Source of the DNA: Siansivirga zeaxanthinifaciens CC-SAMT-1
GTDB lineage: Bacteria > Bacteroidota > Bacteroidia > Flavobacteriales > Flavobacteriaceae
DNA: 64,000 bases
Direction: 5' to 3'
NCBI RefSeq assembly: GCF_000941055.1
Contig: NZ_CP007202.1
Location: 2,290,001 to 2,354,000, forward strand
The position numbers and the translations under genes were made by a program. The first letter of the stretch is position 1; every line of letters begins with the position of its first letter. Below the pieces are notes generated by a model. That model was not told where the DNA came from and did no database searches. It was given only the letters and a program-made list of their open reading frames with translations. Shown one piece after another: positions 36,711-45,724 of this stretch.

Positions 36711-38543
36711 TTAATTGTTTACGGCTTGTTTAAACTTTTCTAAACCACCAACTATTGGGAGCGTAAGTGTTGTGTTGTTTAAATCGATGGTTAATTCGGT
36801 TCCGGGTTTTGGATGTAGTGTGAATTCTTTATCACTAGAAAAAATCATGAATCCAATTTGTTGACCAGCTTTTATAATTTGATCATCTGGTTGTAAGTTA
36901 AAGCTAAGTTCATAAAACTTACCAGGAACTAACGGTTCACTTTCTGTGAGTGATTTGTAGTTTTGAGGATCTGCCCAGCCACGAGTAATTATATTATCGG
37001 TTATTTTTTTATTACCACCATCTTCCCATGGCAATGAAACTAACCAAACCGATAGGTTAGCAGCAGGTTTACTACTCGCTAATTTTATTTTGATTTTTGC
37101 AACTCCTGAGATGTGAACATCTTCATTTAAAACCGGTGTTACAAATAATAAACGATGTTTTGAATTTTCTGGTTTGGTTAATTCGGCACCAGAAATATTA
37201 TAATCGTCTATTAAGGTTTGGGTAGGTTGTTTAGAAACCTTAGCTGTAGTTAATTGATTTGATTTTAAATACAATGTTACAGGTTTGGCATCTGGATTAG
37301 GGTAATCTTTGTATGGTGTAGGATTAGTTCTCATATCATTTTCTCGAACAATCCAGGCTTTATTGGTTTCTTTTTCAATACCATTATCTATACCAAATAA
37401 ATAGTGTGTAAACCACTTATTCATCATACTTAATGGAGGAGGTCCACCATGTCCGTTTTGATGATAAAAGATGCCAGTTTCTAAGCCCATTTCTTTAGCC
37501 TTTTTATAAATGCGGTAGCTGTGTTCTGGCATTACATTCCAATCATTAAACCCGTGAGACATTAATAAGGCGGCTTTCATGGGTGCCATTTGATTTAAAT
37601 AATCGCGACCTGCCCAAAAATCGTTGTAATCGCCCGTAATTCTGTCCATGCCATTTCTCATTTCTAAATCACGAATTTTGGCATTGTTATGAGCACGTTT
37701 AGATTCGTCTCCGCTATGTATATAATCATATAAAACATCAATATCTTCACCTAAATAACCTCCAGGAGAACGCACTAAACCATTGGAACGGTAGTAATGG
37801 TAATATGAGGTGTTTGGTGCCACCGGAATAATTACTTCTAAGCCTTCAACACCAGTGGTTGCTGCAGCTAAAGGAATCGTTCCGTTGTACGAGGTGCCAG
37901 TCATACCTACTTTTCCTGTACTCCAATAGGCTTTAACCTCTTCATTACCATAAGGCGACGTATAACCTTTAGCGCGACCATTTAACCAATCGATAACTGC
38001 TTTTGGCGCTAAAGATTCGTTTTTTCCTCCAACAGTAGGGGCTCCTTGAGAAAGGCCTGTGCCTGGAGAACAAGAATGAACAACAATATAACCACGTGGC
38101 ACCCAGGTTTTAACTTGAGAATTTGAAATTATTGGGCGTTTACCTGTTCTAACCACATCGGCATGAACACGTTCTTTGGTTGTTTCACCAAGTTCGTGGT
38201 TAACATTCCAAAATCCGCCTTCAACATCGGGAGCAACTCCTTGATAATAAGGGCTAGATTCATAAATAACGGGAAGTTTTAAACCTTCAGTTTCTGTTTG
38301 GTAGGGTCGAGTTACATCAACATACATACGATCTAAAATACCATCATCATCACTATCGAACGTTGTTTCAACCCAAAGATCTGTTCGTATCCATTTATCA
38401 GGTGTATTAAAAGCTGCTACAATTTGAGCTTCACCATCTTTAAAAACAGGTGTTGCTTTTTCTTGTCCAACTAATAAATTGAAGGATACTAAAAAAAATA
38501 GGCTAAATAGTTTTGTGTATAAATTTGATTTGGATGCGATCAC
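36711..38543 (-). CDS. CocE/NonD-type hydrolase, Xaa-Pro dipeptidyl-peptidase (S15) family
   Basis: The 610-aa exported protein has a signal peptide (residues 1-26, ending LLVGQ). An alpha/beta hydrolase domain follows, with the nucleophile Ser in KVGMTGTSYNGTIPLA, Asp in MSHGFNDWNVMPEHS and His in YHQNGHGGPPPL. A C-terminal jelly-roll domain begins at about residue 430 (RLLFVTPVLNEDVHISGVAK), as in X-prolyl dipeptidyl aminopeptidases and cocaine esterase. It probably removes Xaa-Pro dipeptides or hydrolyses esters in the periplasm. The start is GTG at 38543. It is ten bases downstream of the NTF2-like gene, so cotranscription is likely. Confidence 0.9.
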   Translation of the reverse strand: MIASKSNLYTKLFSLFFLVSFNLLVGQEKATPVFKDGEAQIVAAFNTPDKWIRTDLWVETTFDSDDDGILDRMYVDVTRPYQTETEGLKLPVIYESSPYYQGVAPDVEGGFWNVNHELGETTKERVHADVVRTGKRPIISNSQVKTWVPRGYIVVHSCSPGTGLSQGAPTVGGKNESLAPKAVIDWLNGRAKGYTSPYGNEEVKAYWSTGKVGMTGTSYNGTIPLAAATTGVEGLEVIIPVAPNTSYYHYYRSNGLVRSPGGYLGEDIDVLYDYIHSGDESKRAHNNAKIRDLEMRNGMDRITGDYNDFWAGRDYLNQMAPMKAALLMSHGFNDWNVMPEHSYRIYKKAKEMGLETGIFYHQNGHGGPPPLSMMNKWFTHYLFGIDNGIEKETNKAWIVRENDMRTNPTPYKDYPNPDAKPVTLYLKSNQLTTAKVSKQPTQTLIDDYNISGAELTKPENSKHRLLFVTPVLNEDVHISGVAKIKIKLASSKPAANLSVWLVSLPWEDGGNKKITDNIITRGWADPQNYKSLTESEPLVPGKFYELSFNLQPDDQIIKAGQQIGFMIFSSDKEFTLHPKPGTELTIDLNNTTLTLPIVGGLEKFKQAVNN

Positions 38544-38553
38544 AAATAATTTT

Positions 38554-39090
38554 TTAATTTAAATACGTTTCGGGAATGGTATGTTTTTTACTTTCTTGTT
38601 GCCAATAAATATTAACAATCCACCAGCGTTTACCATCATAAAATAACTGAATACTGTTAATACCTCTCATAAATGGTTTTTCATCATCTTCGCTAAAAAA
38701 CGATTCGTAAGTACTAAAAACATGAGCCATATTACCAAATTTATCGGTTACGCGATTAATTTCTTTTTCAAAAAAGCCATTTTCAACCAACCATTTTCCT
38801 GAATTTTTAATGTAATCGGCAGGTTTCATGTATTGCACTTGTAGTTCGCCTTCCTTGTTTTTTCCAGCAGCAATAAGTTTGGCATCTTTTCTAAATAAAA
38901 ATTTAAATAATTCCCAATCTCTCTCTACATCTTTTTCACCAGAAATTACAGAGTATAAGGATTTTATAGTGCTGTCTAAGGTTAAAACATTTGCAGAATA
39001 ATCTTTTGGTTCTTCCTCAGTATCATTTTCCTGAGCATGTATTTGAAAAGTAAAAAGCGTAAGCAGAATTAATAAAACAGATCTTTTCAT
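38554..39090 (-). CDS. Exported NTF2-like protein of unknown function
   Basis: The 178-aa protein from ATG 39090 has a signal peptide (KRSVLLILLTLFTFQIHAQ). A longer frame from 39141 would put extra polar residues before it, so I prefer 39090. The mature part is a small alpha+beta domain of the NTF2/SnoaL-like type, with WELFKFLFRKDAKLIAAGK, FSTYESFF and INSIQLFYDGKRWWIVNIYW. Such domains can be enzymes or ligand-binding scaffolds; no catalytic pair is obvious. It is in an operon with the CocE-type hydrolase ten bases further on, and its product probably shares the periplasm with it. Confidence 0.8.
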   Translation of the reverse strand: MKRSVLLILLTLFTFQIHAQENDTEEEPKDYSANVLTLDSTIKSLYSVISGEKDVERDWELFKFLFRKDAKLIAAGKNKEGELQVQYMKPADYIKNSGKWLVENGFFEKEINRVTDKFGNMAHVFSTYESFFSEDDEKPFMRGINSIQLFYDGKRWWIVNIYWQQESKKHTIPETYLN

Positions 39091-39151
39091 AGAGGTATGT
39101 TTAATGGTTTTACGTTGAATTTGATGTTGTAGAAACGACAAAACGTCAACT

Positions 39152-39610
39152 TTATTTGTAAATTTTTTTAACGCGGTCTAAATCACGTTTGTTATCACGA
39201 TCTTTAATTGTTTCACGCTTATCGTAAAGTTTTTTACCCTTTGCCAAAGCAATTTCCATTTTTGCAAAACCACGTTCGTTAATAAATAAGCGTAACGGAA
39301 TAATTGTAAGACCCGTGTTTTGAACTTCTTTATTAAGTTTTTTTAGTTCTTTTTTGTTTAAAAGTAGCTTACGCTCGGCTTTGGGTCTGTGATTGTAATA
39401 GTTTCCAAAAGCATACTCTTCAATGTTCATATTTATAACAAAAAGTTCGCCTCGGTGGTTAAACTCACAAAAACTTTCAACAATAGAAGCCTTTCCACTT
39501 CGTATCGATTTTATTTCGGTTCCTGTAAGCAATAAGCCTGCAACATACTTATCAAGTATTTCGTAAAGAAAGCGGGCTTTTTTATTTTGAATGTTTATGT
39601 TTTTTTGCAT
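39152..39610 (-). CDS. smpB: SsrA-binding protein SmpB
   Basis: SmpB binds tmRNA and delivers it to stalled ribosomes. The 152-aa protein has the conserved N-terminal barrel ([34 protein letters not shown]) and RAEKRKLLL-type RNA-binding stretch ([19 protein letters not shown]). The C-terminal tail contains [20 protein letters not shown] take ATG 39610 rather than TTG 39619, because [12 protein letters not shown] matches the family N terminus. It lies 61 bases upstream of the NTF2-like gene on the same strand. No tmRNA gene is visible in this window. Confidence 0.97.
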   Translation of the reverse strand: MQKNINIQNKKARFLYEILDKYVAGLLLTGTEIKSIRSGKASIVESFCEFNHRGELFVINMNIEEYAFGNYYNHRPKAERKLLLNKKELKKLNKEVQNTGLTIIPLRLFINERGFAKMEIALAKGKKLYDKRETIKDRDNKRDLDRVKKIYK

Positions 39611-39746
39611 GGTGAACAAAATTACATAATTTTATTTTTAATAAATGAACTGATTTTAGCCAAAAAGCGTTAAAAAATGTCTAATAAACTAAACTTAATA
39701 AGTTTTAAAACTTAGTTTAGTATGGTATTTAACAATTTGTATTAGA

Positions 39747-41342
39747 ATGAAGCGATTTTTACCGGTATGCATTATTGTTTTTGTCTTGTTTTCATGCAGT
39801 TCTGTAGAAAAATATAATGAAAAAATTACAACACCACATACTGTCGAAGCCCTGCGCTCAGATATAGATCATTTATACAGTCAGCTAAAGAAAAACCATC
39901 CGAAGTTATATCAATACATTAGTAAATCGGACTTAGAATTTAAATTTGACAGTCTAAAAAAATCAATAAATACACCTCTAACATCCAGAGCATTTTATAA
40001 AAAATTGGCTCCTGTTGTGGCTCAGGTACGTCAGGGTCATATTGCTTTAGGTTCTGTTAGCAAACAATACAAACGAAAAGAACTAAAAGCTTTAAACAAG
40101 AAAAAGTTTGAGTTTTACGATTTAGAATTTGATTATTTGAATGATAAGCTTTGGGTAACTAATACCAGAGGCTACGATTCTACTTTAATTGGAAGTGAAT
40201 TATTAAAAATTGAAGAAGATTCGACTTCAAATTTAGTTAAAACATTTAAAACCCGCTTTGCTTCCGATGGTTACAATAAAACCTTATATAATAGCTATGT
40301 AGGTAAAGTGTTTGCCAGACTTTATTTTAAAGAATTTGGTTATAAAGATAGTTTGAAAGTGGTTTTTAAACATGCCGATTCTATTTTTAGCAGAACACTA
40401 AAACGTGTCGAAAAAGAAAAGAAAAAAGACACGCTAAAAACAGATAGTTTGAAGGTAATAAAACCGAAAAAACGAACTCCCGAAGAAAGAAAAGACAACC
40501 GAATCGCTAATAAAAAGAAACGCAAGTACAACCGAAACCACGGTTTTATTAGTAAATATGATGGTTATACCAGAACGTTTAAGTTTTTAGATACAAGCAG
40601 CACAGCGGTGGGTTACATGAAAATTAAAAGTTTCTCTAATGGTAATTTTAAAAAATTTTATGAGGAAAGTTTTAAAAAATTAGACTCTGCTAAAACCAAA
40701 AATTTAATAATAGACTTGCGGGATAATGGTGGCGGACGAATAGCCGAAATCTCATATTTATACGGTTTTTTAACCAATAAAAAATTTAAACTAATTGAAG
40801 AAAGCGAGGTCACTAACAGGCTGCCCTATTTTAATTATCTATTAGCCAATGATATGCCTGTTTCGTTAAAAGTAATCTCTACACTTTTTTCACCGTTTAT
40901 TGTAACTCATAATTTAATAAAAACGCATAAAAAAAATGGTAAATACTATTATAAACTGCGGTTTGCCAAAGAACAAAACCCTCATGACTTAAATTACGAC
41001 GAACATATATATGTTTTAATTAACGGGAATTCATTTTCAGCATCGTCCTTGCTTTCCACGCACTTAAAAGCTACCAATCGCGCTGTTTTTGTTGGTGAAG
41101 AAACAGGCGGCGCTTATAATGGTTGCGTAGCCGGCATTTATAAAGTCTATAAAATGCCCGAATCGCAATTAAAAATAAGAATGGGTTTAATGCAAATTGA
41201 AACACCTTATAAGCAAGAGCCAGATGGTTATGGTATCCTGCCAGATTACGAAGTTTTGCCAGTTATTAATTTTGAAGACCCTACGAACGATAATCAGTTA
41301 AATTGGGTATTGCAAGATATAAAAAAACGAAAAGACAATTAA
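39747..41342 (+). CDS. S41-family peptidase-like lipoprotein
   Basis: The 531-aa protein is a lipoprotein (lipobox VLFSCSS). It has an N-terminal helical region to about residue 130 and a very basic low-complexity segment (residues about 212-265, rich in Lys-Lys and Arg). A C-terminal S41 (tail-specific protease) domain starts near TAVGYMKIKSFSNGNF. The catalytic Ser lies in INGNSFSASSLLSTHLK, followed by GEETGGAYNG. No PDZ domain is apparent between the helical region and the protease core; the basic segment occupies that place. It should act in the periplasm or on the outer membrane. It is a single gene, divergent from smpB. Confidence 0.87.
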   Translation: MKRFLPVCIIVFVLFSCSSVEKYNEKITTPHTVEALRSDIDHLYSQLKKNHPKLYQYISKSDLEFKFDSLKKSINTPLTSRAFYKKLAPVVAQVRQGHIALGSVSKQYKRKELKALNKKKFEFYDLEFDYLNDKLWVTNTRGYDSTLIGSELLKIEEDSTSNLVKTFKTRFASDGYNKTLYNSYVGKVFARLYFKEFGYKDSLKVVFKHADSIFSRTLKRVEKEKKKDTLKTDSLKVIKPKKRTPEERKDNRIANKKKRKYNRNHGFISKYDGYTRTFKFLDTSSTAVGYMKIKSFSNGNFKKFYEESFKKLDSAKTKNLIIDLRDNGGGRIAEISYLYGFLTNKKFKLIEESEVTNRLPYFNYLLANDMPVSLKVISTLFSPFIVTHNLIKTHKKNGKYYYKLRFAKEQNPHDLNYDEHIYVLINGNSFSASSLLSTHLKATNRAVFVGEETGGAYNGCVAGIYKVYKMPESQLKIRMGLMQIETPYKQEPDGYGILPDYEVLPVINFEDPTNDNQLNWVLQDIKKRKDN

Positions 41343-41426
41343 AATACTTAGTTTTTTTAATAAAAAGTAAGTATTTCGTCTTAGAACAAACAATAACATA
41401 AAATAGTCATAAAGCCTTGTTTTTTA

Positions 41427-41457
41427 TTGGCTTGCTATGAAAACATTTGTACTTTTG
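41427..41457 (+). promoter_or_regulatory. Putative lpdA promoter (TTG-N20-TACTTTTG)
   Basis: TACTTTTG (41450-41457) matches the -7 consensus exactly. A TTG at 41427-41429 lies 20 bases upstream, close to the usual 19-base spacing. This is one of the most complete promoter matches in the window. The predicted leader to ATG 41498 is about 35 bases. Confidence 0.55.
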
Positions 41458-41497
41458 TTATACTGATTTTTAAATAAACGAATATCAAAATAATTTT

Positions 41498-42898
41498 ATG
41501 AATTCATACGATGTAGCCGTAATAGGCTCAGGTCCTGGAGGATATGTTGCAGCCATTCGTTGCGCACAATTAGGCATGAAAACTGCTATAATAGAGAAAT
41601 ATAGTACCCTTGGCGGTACTTGTTTAAATGTTGGTTGTATACCAAGTAAAGCACTTTTAGATTCATCACACCATTACGAAGATGCTGTTAAACATTTCGA
41701 AGAACATGGCATTGAAATTCCAGGAGATGTTAAAGTAAATCTTGAAAAAATGATTGCCAGAAAACAAGCCGTTGTAGATCAAACAACCGGTGGTATCGAT
41801 TTTTTAATGAAGAAAAATAACATCGATGTTTATCAAGGTTTAGGAAGCTTTAAAGATGCTACTCATATTACCATTTCTGGCGAAGAAATTATTGAAATAG
41901 AAGCAAAAAACACCATTATAGCAACTGGAAGTAAACCTTCAAGTTTGCCGTTTATAAATATTGATAAAGAGCGTGTTATAACTTCAACTGAAGCTTTAAA
42001 ACTAAAAGAAATCCCAAAACACTTAATTGTTATTGGTGGTGGTGTTATTGGTTTAGAGTTAGGTCAGGTTTACAAACGTTTAGGCGCAGAAGTTTCGGTT
42101 ATTGAATATATGGACCGCATTATCCCAACTATGGATTCTGGACTTTCTAAAGAGCTTAATAAAGTTTTGAAAAAGCAAAAATTCGGCATTAATATTTCTC
42201 ACAAAGTAAAATCTGTTGAACGTGTTGGAGATGAAGTTATCGTTAAAGCAGATAATAAAAAAGGTGAAGAAGTCGAGTTTAAAGGCGATTATTGTTTAGT
42301 ATCTGTTGGTCGTCGTCCGTACACAGATGGTCTAAACGCAGAAGCTGCTGGTGTTAAATTAACCGATAGAGGTCAAGTTGAAGTTAACGATCACTTACAA
42401 ACAAGTGCATCAAATATTTATGCTATTGGCGATGTTGTAAAAGGGGCTATGTTAGCTCATAAAGCAGAAGAAGAAGGGGTATTTGTTGCCGAAACTATTG
42501 CAGGACAAAAACCGCATATAGATTATAACTTAATTCCTGGTGTGGTTTACACATGGCCAGAAGTTGCTTCAGTTGGAAAAACAGAAGAACAACTTAAAGA
42601 AGCTGGTGTAGAATACAAAGCAGGATCTTTTCCAATGCGTGCCTTAGGAAGAAGTCGTGCAAGCATGGATTTAGATGGTTTTGTTAAAATTTTAGCCGAT
42701 AAGAAAACAGATGAAATATTAGGAGCTCACATGATTGGTGCCCGTGCTGCCGATATGATTGCTGAAGCTGTAGTAGCTATGGAATTTAGAGCATCGGCTG
42801 AAGATGTATCCCGTATGTCTCATGCACACCCTACTTTTACTGAAGCTATCAAGGAAGCAGCCTTAGCAGCAACCGAAGACAGAGCACTTCATATTTAA
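41498..42898 (+). CDS. lpdA: Dihydrolipoyl dehydrogenase
   Basis: The E3 component of 2-oxoacid dehydrogenase complexes, it reoxidises dihydrolipoamide with NAD. The 466-aa flavoprotein has the FAD site VAVIGSGPGGYVAAIRCAQ, the redox-active disulfide GGTCLNVGCIPSK (Cys42/Cys47), the NAD site IVIGGGVIGLELGQVYKRLG and the C-terminal active-site HAHPTFTEAIKEA (His-x4-Glu). The usual length and complete motifs leave little doubt. It is a single gene with its own promoter-like element and a downstream terminator. No E1 or E2 gene is nearby, so the protein probably serves several complexes. Confidence 0.96.
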   Translation: MNSYDVAVIGSGPGGYVAAIRCAQLGMKTAIIEKYSTLGGTCLNVGCIPSKALLDSSHHYEDAVKHFEEHGIEIPGDVKVNLEKMIARKQAVVDQTTGGIDFLMKKNNIDVYQGLGSFKDATHITISGEEIIEIEAKNTIIATGSKPSSLPFINIDKERVITSTEALKLKEIPKHLIVIGGGVIGLELGQVYKRLGAEVSVIEYMDRIIPTMDSGLSKELNKVLKKQKFGINISHKVKSVERVGDEVIVKADNKKGEEVEFKGDYCLVSVGRRPYTDGLNAEAAGVKLTDRGQVEVNDHLQTSASNIYAIGDVVKGAMLAHKAEEEGVFVAETIAGQKPHIDYNLIPGVVYTWPEVASVGKTEEQLKEAGVEYKAGSFPMRALGRSRASMDLDGFVKILADKKTDEILGAHMIGARAADMIAEAVVAMEFRASAEDVSRMSHAHPTFTEAIKEAALAATEDRALHI

Positions 42899-42920
42899 TA
42901 CATTTTTAAATTTTAAACAT

Positions 42921-42953
42921 AAAAAAAGTGCTTGATTTTCAAGCACTTTTTTT
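42921..42953. terminator. Bidirectional intrinsic terminator after lpdA
   Basis: AAAAAAAGTGCTTGA (42921-42935) pairs over 15 bp with TCAAGCACTTTTTTT (42939-42953) around a three-base loop. Placed between convergent lpdA and the nuclease gene, it can serve both. Confidence 0.9.
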
Positions 42954-42975
42954 GTTTTTAAGTATGTTTTTGTTT

Positions 42976-43758
42976 TTAAAAAATATCGTTTAAAACTTTT
43001 GCTAAACGAATACCAGCCAGTTGTAATTGACTTCTAACGGTTGTAAAATAATCGTATGAATAGCGGTATCTCAAATTTTCTTCTGGTTCGGCCGATTTGT
43101 ATATTTTCTTGGTTAGTTGATGCGTTTCATTTACCCAATCTACTATAGTTCCCTGTTGCAGTGCTTTAATTTCTTTTCTATCTAGTAAGTCGATATTTTT
43201 AGCTAGTTCTGTATAGCTCATATCGAAACCATCAATCATATCGCTATCCCAAACACGGTGCAAATTAGAGTCTTTATAAAACCATTGCACTTTAAAATCA
43301 TTCCCACCTTTATCTTCCTCCAAACCCACATGCATTGGTTGGTGTAAATCTCCCATAAGATGCACAAGAAGTTTTAAATAAAACGCTTTATCATCGTCCG
43401 ATGAATTTTTGTCTTGAATAACCGCTTTACAATATTCTATTCCAGTAACTAAATCGCCTGCTTCATTTTTATGAGCATGCTCGTAATCTTTGTCAAAAGG
43501 CATATTTACAAAATGCCAGGTGTAAAATTTGTTATATCTCTTGTCAGATTTTATGTCATCTCCAAAGGTAGAAACAAAGGCCAGCGATTTTCCATCTAGC
43601 AGTTTTTTAATGGCGCGTTTTGTTTTTCCTTTTAAATAATTAGTAGCAATTTCACCAACAACGCGATGCCCTGTTGCTCCCCAAATATCATCTTTTGCTT
43701 CCAAATTTAAAGGTATTGTAGCTAAAAGAATCAATAAAATTAGTTGTATAATTTTCAT
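42976..43758 (-). CDS. Exported S1/P1-type nuclease
   Basis: The 260-aa protein has a signal peptide (residues 1-21, ending NLEA), with mature residues KDDIWGATGHRVVGEIA. In S1/P1 nucleases the N-terminal Trp and the following His are zinc ligands, and WGATGH fits this. Further zinc-site motifs are HLMGDLHQPMHVG and NLHRVWDSDMID. These trinuclear-zinc enzymes cleave single-stranded DNA and RNA. A flavobacterium probably uses it to scavenge nucleotides and phosphate in the periplasm or outside. It stands alone, converging on lpdA across a terminator. Confidence 0.92.
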   Translation of the reverse strand: MKIIQLILLILLATIPLNLEAKDDIWGATGHRVVGEIATNYLKGKTKRAIKKLLDGKSLAFVSTFGDDIKSDKRYNKFYTWHFVNMPFDKDYEHAHKNEAGDLVTGIEYCKAVIQDKNSSDDDKAFYLKLLVHLMGDLHQPMHVGLEEDKGGNDFKVQWFYKDSNLHRVWDSDMIDGFDMSYTELAKNIDLLDRKEIKALQQGTIVDWVNETHQLTKKIYKSAEPEENLRYRYSYDYFTTVRSQLQLAGIRLAKVLNDIF

Positions 43759-43928
43759 AATTTTCTTTTATGCTAAAATATGAATTTCATTAAGTATATG
43801 CGGGTATTTCTAAATTATACTCTAAAAAAAACTTAAAAAATAGCATTGTAAATTATTTAGATTAAATATTAATTGCTGTATGCTTAATTAAAAATTATTA
43901 ACAAATGTTAATTTTAGTTAATTTTTAT

Positions 43929-43936
43929 TACTTTTG
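43929..43936 (+). promoter_or_regulatory. Putative -7 box upstream of the second ECF sigma gene
   Basis: TACTTTTG is an exact TAnnTTTG match 74 bases upstream of the TTG start at 44011. No TTG -33 element is at standard spacing, so the assignment is tentative. Confidence 0.35.
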
Positions 43937-44010
43937 ATGTTAAATTTTATGTGACTATTGCTATTAAAAGGGGTCAAAAAACAAAAACTAAACTTTTCTC
44001 TCGAACATAA

Positions 44011-44595
44011 TTGAAAGCATCAAAAAATAATAACATTTCTGACGAAGATTTGGTAAAAGAGATTGTAGAAACAAAAGACACTCTTTTATTTGAAGTACTT
44101 TATGACAGATTCGCCACACTTGTTTACAACAAATGTTTTGGTTTTGCAAAAGATGAAGATGAAGCAAAAGACTTAACACAAGATGTTTTTTTAAAACTTT
44201 TTGTTAAATTAGGTAGTTTTAAAGGAGACTCCAAATTTTCTACCTGGCTTTATGCTTTTACTTACAATCATTGTGTAAATTATGTTACAAGAAACAATTC
44301 TAAACGAATTGAAAAGAACGCTGTAAACTATTCTGATATCGAACCTTCGATTGATGAGGAAGATTTAGAAGATGAAAGTGGTTTTTTTCAAATGAAGGTT
44401 GAAAACCTCAAAGAGGCCTTGGAAATCATTTCACCCGATGAAAAAATGATTCTTGTTCTTAAGTATCAAGAAAAGCTATCAATTAAAGAGATTGAAAGTA
44501 TCTTAGATATTAGCGAGAGCGCTGTGAAAATGAGAATTAAGCGTGTGAAAGACAGGTTAATTAGTGTTTATAATAATAAGTATAGCAATAACTAA
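44011..44595 (+). CDS. ECF-type RNA polymerase sigma factor
   Basis: The 194-aa protein has region 2 (DEDEAKDLTQDVFLKLFVKL, then FSTWLYAFTYNHCVNYV) and region 4 (ISPDEKMILVLKYQEKLSIK, then ILDISESAVKMRIKRVKDRL), separated by an acidic linker (IDEEDLEDES). It starts with TTG at 44011. Its stop overlaps the next ATG by one base (TAATG), so the downstream 61-aa protein is coupled to it; an MscS channel follows. The sigma probably responds to an envelope or osmotic condition relayed through the small protein, by analogy with anti-sigma arrangements (inference). Confidence 0.92.
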   Translation: MKASKNNNISDEDLVKEIVETKDTLLFEVLYDRFATLVYNKCFGFAKDEDEAKDLTQDVFLKLFVKLGSFKGDSKFSTWLYAFTYNHCVNYVTRNNSKRIEKNAVNYSDIEPSIDEEDLEDESGFFQMKVENLKEALEIISPDEKMILVLKYQEKLSIKEIESILDISESAVKMRIKRVKDRLISVYNNKYSNN

Positions 44596-44780
44596 TGGAT
44601 AATCCATTCAAGTATATTAACCATCCACCAAAAGAAGTTCCAGAGGAACTCAAGGATAAAGTCATGCGCGATATTGCCATGGCGAAGTTAATTATGGAAA
44701 TTGCGACCTTATTTTCTTATAATTTAAGCCATGTAATAGAAACTGTTATTAAAAAAAGAAAAAGTAAAAATAGCAAATAA
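44595..44780 (+). CDS. 61-aa protein coupled to an ECF sigma gene
   Basis: This small basic protein has the motif PPKEVPEELKDKVMRDIAMA (residues 11-30), a short hydrophobic helix (KLIMEIATLFSYNLSHVI, residues 31-48) and a Lys-rich tail. It is too short to be a classical anti-sigma factor with a sensor domain, but its coupling to the sigma stop (one-base overlap) points to a regulatory partner. I recall similar PPxEVP-start small proteins next to flavobacterial ECF sigmas but cannot verify it. The MscS gene begins 20 bases after the stop. The hydrophobic stretch is weak for a true membrane span. Confidence 0.7.
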   Translation: MDNPFKYINHPPKEVPEELKDKVMRDIAMAKLIMEIATLFSYNLSHVIETVIKKRKSKNSK

Positions 44781-44800
44781 TATCCCTTAATTGATTAATA

Positions 44801-45628
44801 ATGAAAAAGATATCTAATTGGAATGAAAGCGTTTTAAATTCACTTAACGCGATAATGGAAGAAGTTTCTAGTATTATTCCAAATATCTTGGGAGCACTAG
44901 CAATAATAATTATAGGTTGGTTAATAATTAAAATCGTTGTTAGTATTTTAAAAAAGGCTCTCAAAATTGCAAAAGCAGATAAATTAGATGATAAAATTAA
45001 TGAAATTGAACTGTTTGGCGATAAGAAATTGAATTTCAATATTATAACTATTATTACAAAATTTGTTAAGTGGTTTTTGTATTTAATGATTATAATAGTT
45101 GTTACAGAAATTTTAAATTTAACAATAGTATCAGAAGAAATTAAAAACTTCTTAAGTTACATTCCACAGTTATTCTCAGCACTCACTATTTTTATTTTAG
45201 GGTTGTTGTTTGCTAACATGGCTAAAAAAGGAATAAAATCGTTGTTCGATTCCATGGATTTTTTTGGAGGTAAGTTAATTAGCCAGTTAGTTTTCGTTAT
45301 TTTATTAGTATTCATTAGTGTTACTGCCTTAAATCAAGCGGGCATAGATACAGAAATAATAACTAACAATATCACCTTAATTTTAGCATCCCTGTTATTG
45401 GCTTTTTCTTTAGCTATGGGTTTAGGATCGCAAAAAATTGTGGCAGAATTATTAAAAACATTTTATGCCAGACGTACTTACGAAATAGGACAGACTATAC
45501 AGTTTAATAATATAACCGGTGAAGTATTATCAATAAATTCTATTTCTATAACCTTAAAAACTACCGAAGGTAAAATAGTAGTACCCATTAAAGATATTGT
45601 AGAAAACCAAGTAAGAATACAAGATTAA
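44801..45628 (+). CDS. MscS-family mechanosensitive ion channel
   Basis: The 275-aa protein has about five membrane segments: residues about 25-48, 84-108, 118-140, 158-178 and 184-206. The last is the pore-lining helix (LASLLLAFSLAMGLGSQKIV). It is followed by the short MscS beta domain (RRTYEIGQTIQFNNITGEVL) and ends soon after VENQVRIQD, so the large cytoplasmic cage seen in E. coli MscS is shortened. It should release solutes on membrane tension. It forms a unit with an ECF sigma gene and a 61-aa protein gene 20 bases upstream. A terminator hairpin follows. Confidence 0.9.
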   Translation: MKKISNWNESVLNSLNAIMEEVSSIIPNILGALAIIIIGWLIIKIVVSILKKALKIAKADKLDDKINEIELFGDKKLNFNIITIITKFVKWFLYLMIIIVVTEILNLTIVSEEIKNFLSYIPQLFSALTIFILGLLFANMAKKGIKSLFDSMDFFGGKLISQLVFVILLVFISVTALNQAGIDTEIITNNITLILASLLLAFSLAMGLGSQKIVAELLKTFYARRTYEIGQTIQFNNITGEVLSINSISITLKTTEGKIVVPIKDIVENQVRIQD

Positions 45629-45688
45629 CTTAAAGTTAGGGTTAAAATTTGGTTGGTTAAGTTTTGTAAACTAAAAAGTTTTTTACAC

Positions 45689-45721
45689 AACCCTTTTCAT
45701 TTATTTGGAAAGGGTTTCTTT
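45689..45721. terminator. Intrinsic terminator after the MscS gene
   Basis: AACCCTTTTC (45689-45698) pairs with GGAAAGGGTT (45707-45716), with one G-T pair, around an eight-base loop, followed by TCTTTTT. It lies between convergent MscS and ClC genes. Confidence 0.8.
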
Positions 45722-45724
45722 TTA

